In this document: piece by piece, positions 1 to 6,950 of the stretch | Position numbering within the stretch: position 1 is the stretch's first letter | Layout: every line of letters starts with the position of its first letter | Source: Benthortus sp964440495 | GTDB lineage: Archaea; Thermoproteota; Nitrososphaeria_A; Caldarchaeales; Wolframiiraptoraceae | DNA: 36,056 nt | Reading direction: 5' to 3' | Assembly (NCBI GenBank): GCA_964440495.1 | Contig: CAYTSD010000012.1 | Location: forward strand, 1-36,056 | Notes under the pieces: model-generated | Database searches by the model: none | What the model saw: the letters and a program-made list of their open reading frames with translations, nothing else | What the model was told of the DNA's origin: nothing | Position numbers and translations under genes: made by a program

Positions 1-91
1 TTTCAATCGCTTTCAATATTTTTAGTGAAGCGTGCTTAATCCTATCCTCCTCTTTTATTACGGCTATGAATGTGTCGCTATCGAGCAGCAC
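1..91 (-). CDS. vapC: VapC-type PIN-domain toxin, partial
   Basis: The reading frame runs off the left edge of the window, so only the first 30 or so residues are visible. They read VLLDSDTFIAVIKEEDRIKH, which is the start of a PIN-domain ribonuclease: a hydrophobic strand followed by the first metal-binding aspartate. The GTG start at 91 lies inside the 3' end of the upstream AbrB-type antitoxin gene, a 14-base overlap typical of translationally coupled vapBC pairs. VapC toxins are Mg-dependent RNases held inactive by their antitoxin. The catalytic residues further on cannot be checked here. Confidence 0.75.
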   Translation of the reverse strand, partial: MLLDSDTFIAVIKEEDRIKHASLKILKAIE

Positions 92-344
92 GCCTTCTTC
101 TCTCCTCAGAATATTTCAGAGCAGACCTGTAAATCTCCTTCCTAATCTCAGTTATAGTTCTCTCATCCTTTATTCTTAAAGCTTGTAACTCTTTCAATGA
201 ATCCTTCGGCATGGGTAAAACCACCATGTAGCCGCCGACATCTATGTAAAGCACCTTATCTCCCTCCTTTATGTCATACCTATCCCTAAGCTCCTTCGGT
301 ATCGTAGTTTGTCCCTGTCTCGTAACCTTAACCTCGTAAGCCAT
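78..344 (-). CDS. vapB: AbrB/SpoVT-family antitoxin (VapB)
   Basis: This 88-residue protein has an N-terminal swapped-hairpin AbrB DNA-binding domain at about residues 5-45, with the signature VTRQGQTTIPKELRDRYDIK followed by EGDKVLYID. The charged C-terminal half (about 46-88) would wrap around the toxin. It is followed immediately, with overlap, by a PIN-domain toxin gene. In this family the antitoxin binds the operon promoter and neutralises the VapC RNase, so autoregulation is expected. The ATG at 344 lies about 32 bases from a TATA-like element (376-383 on the complementary strand), giving a leaderless or nearly leaderless mRNA. Confidence in the family is high; the target of the pair is unknown. 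Confidence 0.85.
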   Translation of the reverse strand: MAYEVKVTRQGQTTIPKELRDRYDIKEGDKVLYIDVGGYMVVLPMPKDSLKELQALRIKDERTITEIRKEIYRSALKYSEERRRRAAR

Positions 345-373
345 ACTTCCACTACTATTTTCTTAGTAAAAAT

Positions 374-386
374 ACTATAAAAAGAT
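374..386 (-). promoter_or_regulatory. TATA-box promoter of vapBC
   Basis: Read on the minus strand this is TTTTTATAG inside an AT-rich stretch. It is centred about 35 bases upstream of the vapB ATG at 344, so the predicted start site falls a few bases before the ATG. An AbrB-type antitoxin would be expected to bind nearby. Position and composition are the only evidence. Confidence 0.4.
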
Positions 387-440
387 TTTAGATAGTATTG
401 AATAGAAATCAATTTATTTCCTGAAGCCAAAAATATTTTC

Positions 441-519
441 GGAATAGATCCGCTTTCATGAAGGGTTGGAGGTTGTATCCGTTTGCTCGGCCGGAGCATT
501 TGGGTACGACTTCTATTCC
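441..519. other. GC-rich structured segment, possible small RNA or att-site remnant
   Basis: In the AT-rich gap between vapB and the recombinase, a 79-base segment is bounded by 7-base complementary ends (GGAATAG at 441-447, CTATTCC at 513-519). It contains an internal hairpin with 5-bp arms (TGCTC 484-488, GAGCA 494-498). It is clearly richer in G and C than its flanks. The tRNA T-arm consensus is missing, so it is not an intact tRNA. A 21-codon frame (458-523) also covers part of it. It could be a small RNA, an attachment-site remnant or chance; I cannot decide. Confidence 0.2.
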
Positions 520-546
520 TTGAAAAATAAAAAAGCGTAAGGTTAA

Positions 547-1590
547 GTGATTAAAGTGCTAGACATTTATAATTTTAAGAATAGGTTGAGTTTAGCTTTG
601 AAGAATTTGGAAAATTATGAGATTTGTGAGGAAAATAAGTTATTGATCAAGAAGTTTATTGATTACTGCTTTATTTCCGGTCTTAGTGTAGAAGACAGTT
701 AAAGTATTTGAGCCATCTTCTAACCCTGGCTAAGCTTTTAGCAAAGCCTTTTGATAAGGCAGAAACAGAAGATTGGATAAGGGTTTTCAGAATCATAGAG
801 TCTATTCATTCACCCTACTGGACTAGGAGAGACTTTTACATAGTTTTTAAAAGATTTTACAAATGGTTATGGAATAAGGAACCTGACCTTACGTTATAAG
901 CCTAGTGGAAAGAATAGGAGATTGATTCCGGAGGAGCTTCTAAGCGAAGAAGAGGTACTCAAGCTTGTGAATGCTTGCGATTGTTTAAGGGATAAGGCTT
1001 TGATCCTAACGCTCTATGAGACTGGCTGCAGGATTGGAGAAATCTTAAGCTTGCAGATAAAGGATGTTAGGTTTGATGATGACGACGCAATATTACTTGT
1101 AAACGGTAAGACGGGTATGCGTAGGGTCAGAATTATAGCAAGTGCTCCAAAGCTTGTTCAATGGATCAACAATCATCCATTAAAGCATGATCCTGAAGCT
1201 CCTTTATGGCCTATCCTTAATGGAAAGAATAGGGGTAAGCCATCAAGTTATTCGTCTTTCAAGGAGCTTCTCCATAAAATTGCTAAGAAGGCCGAGATAA
1301 AGAAGAGAATCTATCCGCATCTGTTCAGGCATAGCAGAGCAACATTGCTGGCAAATTATTTGAGGGAGACACAGCTTAAGCAGTATCTTGGCTGGGTTCA
1401 GAGCTCTAAGATGGCGGCAGTATACGTTCATCTAAGTGGAAGGGATGTAGACGATGCATTGCTGAAGCTGAATAGATTGAAAAGAAAGCAGCGTCGAGAC
1501 TTTATCCTAAAAGTTAAGATATGCAGCAAATGCGGAACCAAGAATTCTCCAGATGAAAAGATCTGCATAAAATGCTACGCTGAATTATAG
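547..1590 (+). pseudogene. Tyrosine recombinase/integrase, two frameshifts
   Basis: This is an archaeal XerC/D-like integrase split over three frames. Piece 1 (547-702, GTG start) carries the start of the SAM-like core-binding domain, ending KKFIDYCFISGLSVEDS. Piece 2 (about 693-899) continues it with KYLSHLLTLAKLLAKPFDKA and the conserved WTRRDFYIVFKRFYKWL. Piece 3 (about 892-1590) is the catalytic domain: Arg in ETGCRIGEI, Lys in NGKTG, the HLFRHSRAT box (H-x-x-R) and the nucleophilic Tyr in VYVHLSGRDVDDAL. It ends in a CxxC...CxxC zinc ribbon. A one-base deletion near 690-700 and a one-base insertion near 880-892 would restore one frame of about 345 residues. It probably served a mobile element that brought in this island. 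Either a real pseudogene or a victim of sequence error. Confidence 0.8.
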
Positions 1591-1618
1591 AGAAGATTAG
1601 AACTGTAGTGAGATTTAG

Positions 1619-1900
1619 TTAGCTTGATTTCTTCTTATAGGCTTTCTTCCTAGGCAGGATAGCGTATATTATTAAGGTCCTTGATTCTCGGAGTTCGAAA
1701 AGTATTCTACAGCTGCCTATACGTAGTCTATAATGATCTTTATAACCCTTCAACTTCTTTATATCTAATATGGGGATAAAACCATGCTCTCGTAAAATTT
1801 TCAAAATGTTTAAAATTCTTCTTTTAGAATCTTTATCTAGTTTTTCGAACTGTTTAAGAGCTTTGCGCTCAATCAAAATTTTGTAAGTCTTCAAGAACAC
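1619..1900 (-). CDS. relE: RelE/ParE-family toxin
   Basis: A 93-residue basic protein with the RelE/ParE fold pattern: YKILIERKALKQFEKLDKDS (strand and helix), a second helix KRRILNILKILREHG, then the strands KKLKGYKDHYRLRIGSCRIL and the C-terminal strand LIIYAILPRKKAYKK. The G-x-YRLRIGSCRILFE block is the family's most conserved part. RelE-type toxins cut mRNA on the ribosome; ParE-type toxins attack gyrase, and sequence alone does not separate them. The GTG start at 1900 sits 8 bases after the antitoxin stop, so the pair forms an operon with the antitoxin first. Confidence 0.8.
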   Translation of the reverse strand: MFLKTYKILIERKALKQFEKLDKDSKRRILNILKILREHGFIPILDIKKLKGYKDHYRLRIGSCRILFELRESRTLIIYAILPRKKAYKKKSS

Positions 1901-1908
1901 TAACCTTT

Positions 1909-2112
1909 TTAGATTTTTAAGTCCTCGAGTGTTGTGAATGAAACATCTCCCTTCTTCTTAGCTTCTTCGTATTTTTTGATTGCTTCTAGTTCATCGGGTT
2001 CAGGTTCTTCAGATCCAATAAGTCTCTCTTCTAAGAGTGCTTCTATTCTTTCGACTTGTTCTCGAAGCTTTCTTAGCTCTTCAAGGACTTCCTTCTCTAT
2101 CGAACTGGTCAT
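1909..2112 (-). CDS. Antitoxin partner of RelE-type toxin
   Basis: A 67-residue acidic protein. Residues 5-30 form a leucine-heptad helix (EVLEELRKLREQVERIEALL), followed by an acidic linker SEEPEPDELEAIKKYEEAKK and the C-terminal tail GDVSFTTLEDLKI. This layout, a dimerising helix plus a toxin-wrapping tail, is common in archaeal RelB-like antitoxins, although sequence conservation in the group is low. The assignment rests mainly on size, charge and position directly upstream of the relE-like gene. The DNA-binding mode is not evident. Confidence 0.7.
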   Translation of the reverse strand: MTSSIEKEVLEELRKLREQVERIEALLEERLIGSEEPEPDELEAIKKYEEAKKKGDVSFTTLEDLKI

Positions 2113-2146
2113 CTCAGTTTCATCTATGCTTTCTCTGATTTAAGGT

Positions 2147-2572
2147 TTATGTGTGAGAAGTAGCATTTATCTCGTAGATTCTTCCCTTCTTTTCACCGAT
2201 TGCTCTTGTAAGACCTAGCGTGCAGAGCCTCCTCATGTATTTTCGGAATGTTCTTTCCTCTTTTGGTTGGGGTGCGAGAGAGTAGTAGAGCTCGTAGAGT
2301 TCTCCAGCTTTCATCGACTTATTTCTGGTGAGTATCTCGAGTAGGAGTTTCTCATCCTCGTTCAGTTTCACTAGGCAGTCGAGCTGAGCTATAACTACGC
2401 TTGCTTCATGTTCATCTATTCTTCTCTTATCCTGGAGCTCTACCTTCATCGCACATATTCTCAAAGCATCTATGGCCAATCTCATGTTTCCCTTGGATCT
2501 TTCCGCTATGATTATTAGTAGTTCTTCGCTGAAGCTTCTCCGGAGGTTGGCTACCGTATTGGATGGTAAGTC
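2147..2572 (-). pseudogene. Orc1/Cdc6-like fragment: lid helices plus winged helix
   Basis: From an ATG at 2485 the frame encodes 112 residues and stays open upstream to a stop at 2573-2575. The readable part starts NLRRSFSEELLIIIAERSKG and continues NMRLAIDALRICAMKVE, the sensor-2/lid helices of archaeal Orc1/Cdc6. A winged-helix domain follows (LNEDEKLLLEILTRNKS to GLTRAIGEKKGRIYEI). The whole P-loop ATPase core that should precede it is missing, replaced by an oppositely oriented fragment of a related gene that begins near 2559. Intact Orc1/Cdc6 proteins are about 400 residues and mark replication origins. This fragment cannot hydrolyse ATP; it may be dead or a free DNA-binding domain. Confidence 0.65.
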
Positions 2573-2975
2573 TTATCTGGTTTTCTTGGATGAGTTTGAT
2601 AGGCTTAAGTCGTTTGACATTTTATATCATTTAAACTCTGTTGGCTGTAGTTTGATTCTTGCCTCCACCAATAGCTATGCTTTATTGAGGTTTTCTGATA
2701 GTCTTCTAAGCAGGCTTACTGTTAGTGAGATCCGTTTTCGGAGGTATTTTCCTTCTCAGATCTATGATATTGTGAGGGATCGTGCTAGGCTTAGTTTAAG
2801 GGAGGGAAGTTATAGCATGAGGGTTCTGAAGCTTATCTCCTATATATCTAAGGGTGATGCTAGGGTTGCGATAAGCCTTCTGAGGAACTTGGCGTTGAAT
2901 GCTGAGATGCATGGCAGGGATAGAATAGATGTCTCCTCGCTTAGACTTCTCTATAATAGGATTATTCATAGATAG
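2472..2975 (+). pseudogene. Orc1/Cdc6-like AAA+ fragment, truncated at both ends
   Basis: The AAA+ similarity starts at about 2559: YLVFLDEFDRLKS (Walker B with DExD), then a sensor-1 strand SLILASTNSYALLRFSDSLL, an arginine-finger region SRLTVSEIRFRRYFPSQI, and lid helices SKGDARVAISLLRNLALNAE. The P-loop is missing at the N-terminus and no winged-helix domain follows the stop at 2975. Residues encoded by 2472-2558 are antisense to the neighbouring Orc1/Cdc6 remnant and are probably not genuine. The lid sequence differs from the minus-strand fragment, so these are pieces of two paralogues. They may derive from Cdc6-like initiators of integrated plasmids. Function is unlikely without Walker A. 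Confidence 0.6.
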
Positions 2976-3045
2976 GGTAGAGCTGCTTTCGGCGTGCCTA
3001 TCTTTCTTTAAAGATTATTATTGCTGGATTCTATAGGGTTTGTTG

Positions 3046-3837
3046 ATGGATGTCGATGAGAGGGTTCTGAGGCTGGTTAAGGGGTTGGAGAAGGCCTATG
3101 CTGGTCTAATAATCTCTGTTGTTTTGGTTGGTTCTTATCTTGAGAAAGAGGGTGGAGACTTAGATCTTGTTGTTGTCTATGATGACTTGGCTGCTGGGGA
3201 GAAGGGTTACGATGAAGACAGGTTTGAGAGGGAGGTTGCGGAGTTTCTGGATGAGCTTGCTAGGAGAAGCGGGTTTAAGGGTGTTAAGAGGAGGGATAGG
3301 GTGGCTGCTGGAGAGATGGTTGACTTGTTTGTTGTTAGTCTGAGTAGGTTCTGGTCTTTGCTTGAGGAGCGTAGCCCCCATATTCTCAGCTACTTGGAGG
3401 GTGGGGTTGCACTGGTGGATAATGGGTTCTTCAAGTATCTTCAGAGACTGTATAGGCTTGGCGTCTTTAAGCCTGATGAGAAGGCTGCTTGGGAACTGTT
3501 TGAGCGAGCTTCTAAGCGTGCTCTCCAGGCTAAGACTGTTAAACTTCTCTTGGTTGCGGATGACTGCTATAACGCGATAATTGCTTCTGCTATGGCTTTA
3601 TTGATGAAGGAGGATGTGAGAACAAATCCCAGCAACGTCTATGAGAAATTTGTTGAGAGGTTTGTGGAGAAGGGGCTCTTTGACGGGGAGATGGCTGACT
3701 GGATCAGGGAGGTTAGGGAGCTTAGAAAGAGGATTGAGAGGGGTGAGGTTAGGGACTTGGACGGAAAGGACATAGATAAGTGGATTGAGAGAGCAGACAA
3801 GTTTGTCTCAAAGATATCTGAGTTGTTGAAGGGATAA
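3046..3837 (+). CDS. Fused nucleotidyltransferase-HEPN protein
   Basis: A 263-residue protein. The N-terminal half is a minimal pol-beta-type nucleotidyltransferase: VVLVGS (residues 25-30) with GGDLDLVVVYDD giving the two metal-binding aspartates (D38, D40) and EMVDLFVV a third (D93). The C-terminal half (about 140-262) is helical and HEPN-like, including KRALQAKTVKLLLVADDCYN and KFVERFVEKGL. MNT-HEPN pairs are usually two genes forming a toxin-antitoxin system in which MNT modifies or silences the HEPN RNase; here both parts are in one chain. An R-x4-6-H RNase motif is not obvious in the HEPN part. ATG 3046 is preferred over TTG 3040. It stands just upstream of a separate MNT-HepT pair. Confidence 0.7.
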   Translation: MDVDERVLRLVKGLEKAYAGLIISVVLVGSYLEKEGGDLDLVVVYDDLAAGEKGYDEDRFEREVAEFLDELARRSGFKGVKRRDRVAAGEMVDLFVVSLSRFWSLLEERSPHILSYLEGGVALVDNGFFKYLQRLYRLGVFKPDEKAAWELFERASKRALQAKTVKLLLVADDCYNAIIASAMALLMKEDVRTNPSNVYEKFVERFVEKGLFDGEMADWIREVRELRKRIERGEVRDLDGKDIDKWIERADKFVSKISELLKG

Positions 3838-3871
3838 AAGATTTAAAGCTAGGTAGGCTAATTTTATAAAA

Positions 3872-4188
3872 ATGGAGGAAATGTCGGGTTTCAGTGAGAT
3901 AATAAAGAAGATGGAGGAGAACTTGGAGGAGATTAGGAGGTTTGGGGTTAAGCGGATAGGTGTGTTCGGCTCTTATGGAGGGGTGAACAGAGGAAGGAGA
4001 GTGATATAGATATCTTGGTAGAGTTTGAGGAAGGGAAAGCAACTCTTGAGAATTTCTTAGATCTAAAAGAATATTTGGAAAAATTGTTGGGTAAGAAGGT
4101 TGATCTGCTTACGAGGGAGGGTGTGAATAGTATACGAATCGAATATATTCGGAAAGAGATTGAGGAGAACGTTGTCTATGTCTCGTAG
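3872..4188 (+). pseudogene. MNT nucleotidyltransferase (antitoxin of HepT pair), frameshifted
   Basis: The 5' part reads RRFGVKRIGVFGSYGG and then meets a stop; shifting frame at about 3978-3985 gives GEQRKESDIDILVEFEEGKA through to a stop at 4186-4188. The joined product carries the canonical MntA motif GSY(x)RGEQRKESDIDILVEF, with the GS and the DxD metal site falling on opposite sides of a one-base deletion. Intact length would be about 105 residues. MntA-type enzymes AMPylate the HEPN toxin. The gene overlaps the HEPN gene by 11 bases, normal for this pair. TATA-like elements at 3841-3848 and 3864-3870 support starts at 3872 or at 3911. Confidence 0.75.
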
Positions 4189-4530
4189 AGGTGATAGGGA
4201 ATTTTTGTTGGATGTGCTTGAGGCATGTAATAGAATTATCAGCTTTACTAAAGGTATGTCTTATGAAGAATTTCTGAAAGATTTAAAAACCCAAGATGCA
4301 GTTTTGAGGAATATCGAGATAATTGGTGAGGCTGTCAAAAATGTATCTACTTCTCTAAAGAAGAGGTATAATGAGATAGAATGGAGGAAAATTGCTGGAA
4401 TAAGAGACAGTTGATACACTTGTATTTTGGTGTGAATTTAGACATAGTATGGGACATTGTCAAAAATAAGGTTCCTGTGCTGAGAGACAGAGTTTCAAGG
4501 TTACTGTCTGAATTAGAAGGTAAAATATAA
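4178..4530 (+). pseudogene. HepT-like HEPN toxin (DUF86), frameshifted
   Basis: From ATG 4178 the frame reads SRRGDREFLLDVLEACNRI, then NIEIIGEAVKNVS and IEWRKIAGIRDS, and stops at 4412-4414. In the next frame the family's C-terminus follows directly: LIHLYFGVNLDIVWDIVKNK to the stop at 4528-4530. A single missing base at about 4408-4410 separates them, splitting the catalytic RDxxxHxYF motif of HepT RNases exactly at its centre. Intact length would be about 117 residues. HEPN toxins of this type cleave RNA and are neutralised by the neighbouring MNT protein, whose gene is also frameshifted. Confidence 0.8.
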
Positions 4531-4603
4531 AGGGATTAATCTGTCCCTGCTGGGTTCCTGAGTATTCTGTTTAGTGTTGTTGAGACGGTTTGGACAGGGT
4601 AAA

Positions 4604-4613
4604 TTTATAAAAG
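4604..4613 (+). promoter_or_regulatory. TATA-box promoter of exported stalk protein
   Basis: TTTATAAAAG is centred about 46 bases before the ATG at 4655. The predicted transcript would begin near 4635 and carry a GGTGG ribosome-binding sequence at about 4645, 7 or so bases before the start. This helps to choose ATG 4655 over the longer TTG-initiated frame from 4574, which would begin upstream of the TATA box. Confidence 0.4.
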
Positions 4614-4654
4614 TTTTCTGGGATATTTCTTGTTTATCGGGTTGGTGGTACTGT

Positions 4655-6568
4655 ATGGAGGGTAGGAGGCTTTCTAGAAGGGATTTCACCCTGCTTGCTT
4701 CTTCCGCTGCAGCCGGTTTTCTCCTTGGCGGCTTTCTCGGATATTTGGCGGTCTCCAAAGAGATTGCGGAGAAGACTTTGACACTTACTAAAACCAAAAC
4801 TTCAACCCAAACTATTTACTCAACTTTTACAGAAACACTTACCAAAACCCAAACTGTTACTCAAACCGAAACCATTACAGAAACAGTTACTGAAAAGCCT
4901 GAAATCGTGATAAAAGCAGAGTTGGGTAAAGGCTATGTTGAGAATGCAAAAGACATCGATGTTGCAATAAAGCTTTATTGCGATGCTGAATTGGATGATT
5001 TAAAGGCTTATTACAAGAATGCAAGCATTGAAGGAGTTTTAAACAAGGATAATTTTGCTAGAAAGGAAGATGGATATTATGCAAGCTTTTTGACTAAACA
5101 AGAGCCTGGTGAGCAATTTGTTAGAATAGAAGCCGAGAAAGATGGTGCTAAAGCTGAAAAATTGCTTAGCATAAGCGTTGGTTTGAGCGATGAAGAAATT
5201 GAAAATTCAAGCGTTGGAAGAGAAGGAATAAAAACACTCTGGAAGGATTTGCTGGAAAGTGATTTACCGATAAAAGATGTTAAAACGCTTGAGCAAATTT
5301 TGAGAAAGGAGAATGAAATTGTAAATGCAGCTAAAGTAAACCAAATTTCTAGAGCAAGCTCTTTGTATTTGAAAGAACTTGCAAGTTATTTACATTCTAT
5401 TCAAAAAACTATGAAGATGTTTTGAATGGATTAAGCTTAGTTTTGGCTGCACTTCCTTCAAAACCTTGGATTTATTGCGGTAATTTTGTTGAAGATCTGG
5501 AAAAAGCAGAATTTACGATAAAAGGGGAAGCGTCTTACTTGCTTGCAAAGTTTTTGAGTGAAATGGACGTTGGTACAGAACATGTTTATGCTGCTAGAGC
5601 AACTGTTGATCAAATGCTTACCATTGCAAATTGGCTTAGAATTGATGCTTTTGACGTTTTAGAATACGATGGTAGAAAACTGCAGCTTTGGGATTTAACA
5701 AAGCAATTGTTTGAAAAACATTTGATGCATGAAGCTCAAGGTAAGAGAGCAAGCATTGCAGACAATGTTTTGATTGAAAGATGGAGTGACAGAAAAGAAG
5801 TAAACAATAGGCATATCTATTATGGATTGAGACAAGTACAATTGCCTACTGCTTTACTATATGTAGATCCAGAAAAAAGAAGATACGCACAGGAAGATGA
5901 TCCTAATTTTTCAGTAGGATCTATACCTCCAGGAAAAGAAGCGATAATTGCATCAGAAAAAACATTAAACTTTCTGTTAAAATGGGTTGAAAATTACGAA
6001 AGTTTAAACTATGAATTGAATGAGATTTTGAGGAATCCGAATAAGAAGATAAAGTATGGAGCAAGAATGATGTCTCCGATTGAAAGATTACATTATTATA
6101 CTTGGGAAAAAGATTGGTGGAACAAAACCTATTTTCCAAATACTGTTAAAGAAGCAAGAAAGGATAATTATGAAACTCTTTTATCTAAGGGAAGTGAGGA
6201 AAGCAAAAACCCGATTATACTCTATGGTTATTCATTACTTACTTTTGATTCACCAAAACGGTTAGAAGAAGTTAGAGTTGAATTGGCTTCTTCCTACGGA
6301 AGCATTACAGGTTATCCAATTTATAGAGAGGAGTTTAATTACCCACAAGATAAAAGACCTGGTTGGATTCATGGTGAAACAAGCTTTATTTTGAATAGCT
6401 ATGATGAAGGTTTGTTGATGAAAAGAAGTAATGAACCCTTAATCGTACAGGAAAATACTTATAGCTTAAACATTCTTGCTACTCGCCTAAACGCTGCAAA
6501 AAAATGATGGAATAAATTTCATTGACATTTTCCTACCAGATCTAGAAGTTAAGAGAATTTTGTTGTAA
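4655..6568 (+). pseudogene. Tat-exported stalk protein of unknown function, two homopolymer frameshifts
   Basis: ATG 4655 begins a twin-arginine signal: GRRLSRRDFTLLASSAAAG followed by a hydrophobic GFLLGGFLGYLAV stretch. Next comes a Thr/Lys/Gln/Glu-rich stalk (about residues 40-85, repeating T-[KQE]-T) like those tethering archaeal surface proteins, then a possible beta-domain. The frame stops at 5425 beside an A6 run (5403-5408). One extra A joins it to the next frame as KNYEDVLNGLSLVLAALPSK. That frame stops at 6505-6507 after an A7 run (6498-6504); removing one A continues it as KNDGINFIDIFLPDLEVKR to a stop at 6566-6568. The rebuilt protein has about 637 residues. I do not recognise the C-terminal 380 residues, which have many Tyr/Trp and charged residues. 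Confidence 0.6.
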
Positions 6569-6576
6569 TTGATTTA

Positions 6577-6585
6577 TTTATAAAA
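6577..6585 (+). promoter_or_regulatory. TATA-box promoter of gap-spanning membrane protein
   Basis: TTTATAAAA is centred 27 bases before the ATG at 6608, exactly the spacing expected for a leaderless archaeal transcript beginning at the start codon. Confidence 0.45.
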
Positions 6586-6607
6586 TTGAAAAAGAAAAAT
6601 ATAATTA

Positions 6608-6950
6608 ATGAGGAAAAGTGAGTTTTATCTAAAGATTTCAATATTTTATTTTACTANNNNNNNNNNATTTTACTATTCCTTTATTAGCTTACTCAATTTT
6701 TCTTCTTTCAAATAACTTCTATTTTTCAGCATTATTCACTATTTGGAGTTTCTCACTTTCTTTTCTAACAAGAAACTACTCAAGAAAGTTTAAGCAAAAT
6801 GTTTTATTCTTCTCACTTTTCCTAACATTTATCGTTTTGTACATTTCATTAATCCAAAAATCAACTTTAATACTTGCTCAAACAGGAACATGTGAAAATG
6901 ATTCAGACAGTAGTTTTCTGCTGGCTGTGAGGATTGTGATGACCTTGTAA
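6608..6950 (+). CDS. Small membrane protein interrupted by scaffold gap
   Basis: ATG 6608 opens a frame RKSEFYLKISIFYFT that enters the N run. The nine bases before the Ns (ATTTTACTA, 6648-6656) are identical to the nine after them (6667-6675). If this is one sequence written twice, collapsing it keeps the frame open as YFTIPLLAYSIFLLSN and on to the TAA at 6948-6950, about 107 residues. There are three hydrophobic helices (roughly 7-27, 31-48, 60-80) with a basic loop TRNYSRKFKQN. The family is not recognised. The last 15 or so residues are suspect: the next frame reads FSAGCEDCDDLVMKNIVQA (6914-6970), which looks like a thioredoxin-type CxxC segment and may be the true continuation after another one-base deletion. 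Confidence 0.5.
6657..6666. other. Assembly gap (10 N) with duplicated flanks
   Basis: Ten N characters. The left flank ends and the right flank begins with the same nine bases, ATTTTACTA. Scaffolders insert a fixed N10 when contig ends are paired but not merged, so the true sequence probably has no gap and one copy of the nine bases. Confidence 0.85.

Noticed and set aside
441..519. Possible tRNA (7-base complementary ends)
   Set aside because: The distance between ends is right but there is no T-arm consensus and no valid anticodon stem, so it is listed only as a structured segment.
1243..1431. Frames antisense to the integrase and many similar antisense frames in the GC-richer half
   Set aside because: They lie opposite strongly supported genes, lack ribosome-binding sites and show composition expected of antisense shadows.
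4780..4905. Repetitive A/C-rich stretch that looks like a short tandem repeat or CRISPR-like array
   Set aside because: The repeats are codon-level and keep one frame, encoding the Thr/Lys/Gln/Glu stalk of the exported protein. There are no regular direct repeats with unique spacers; no CRISPR array was seen anywhere.
5403..5425. Programmed frameshift in the exported-protein gene
   Set aside because: There is a slippery A run, but similar one-base defects occur without slippery sequences in neighbouring genes, so decay or sequence error is simpler.
5422..6507. Second half of the exported protein as a separate gene
   Set aside because: Its TTG start has no ribosome-binding site, and one extra A in the A6 run joins it seamlessly to the upstream frame.
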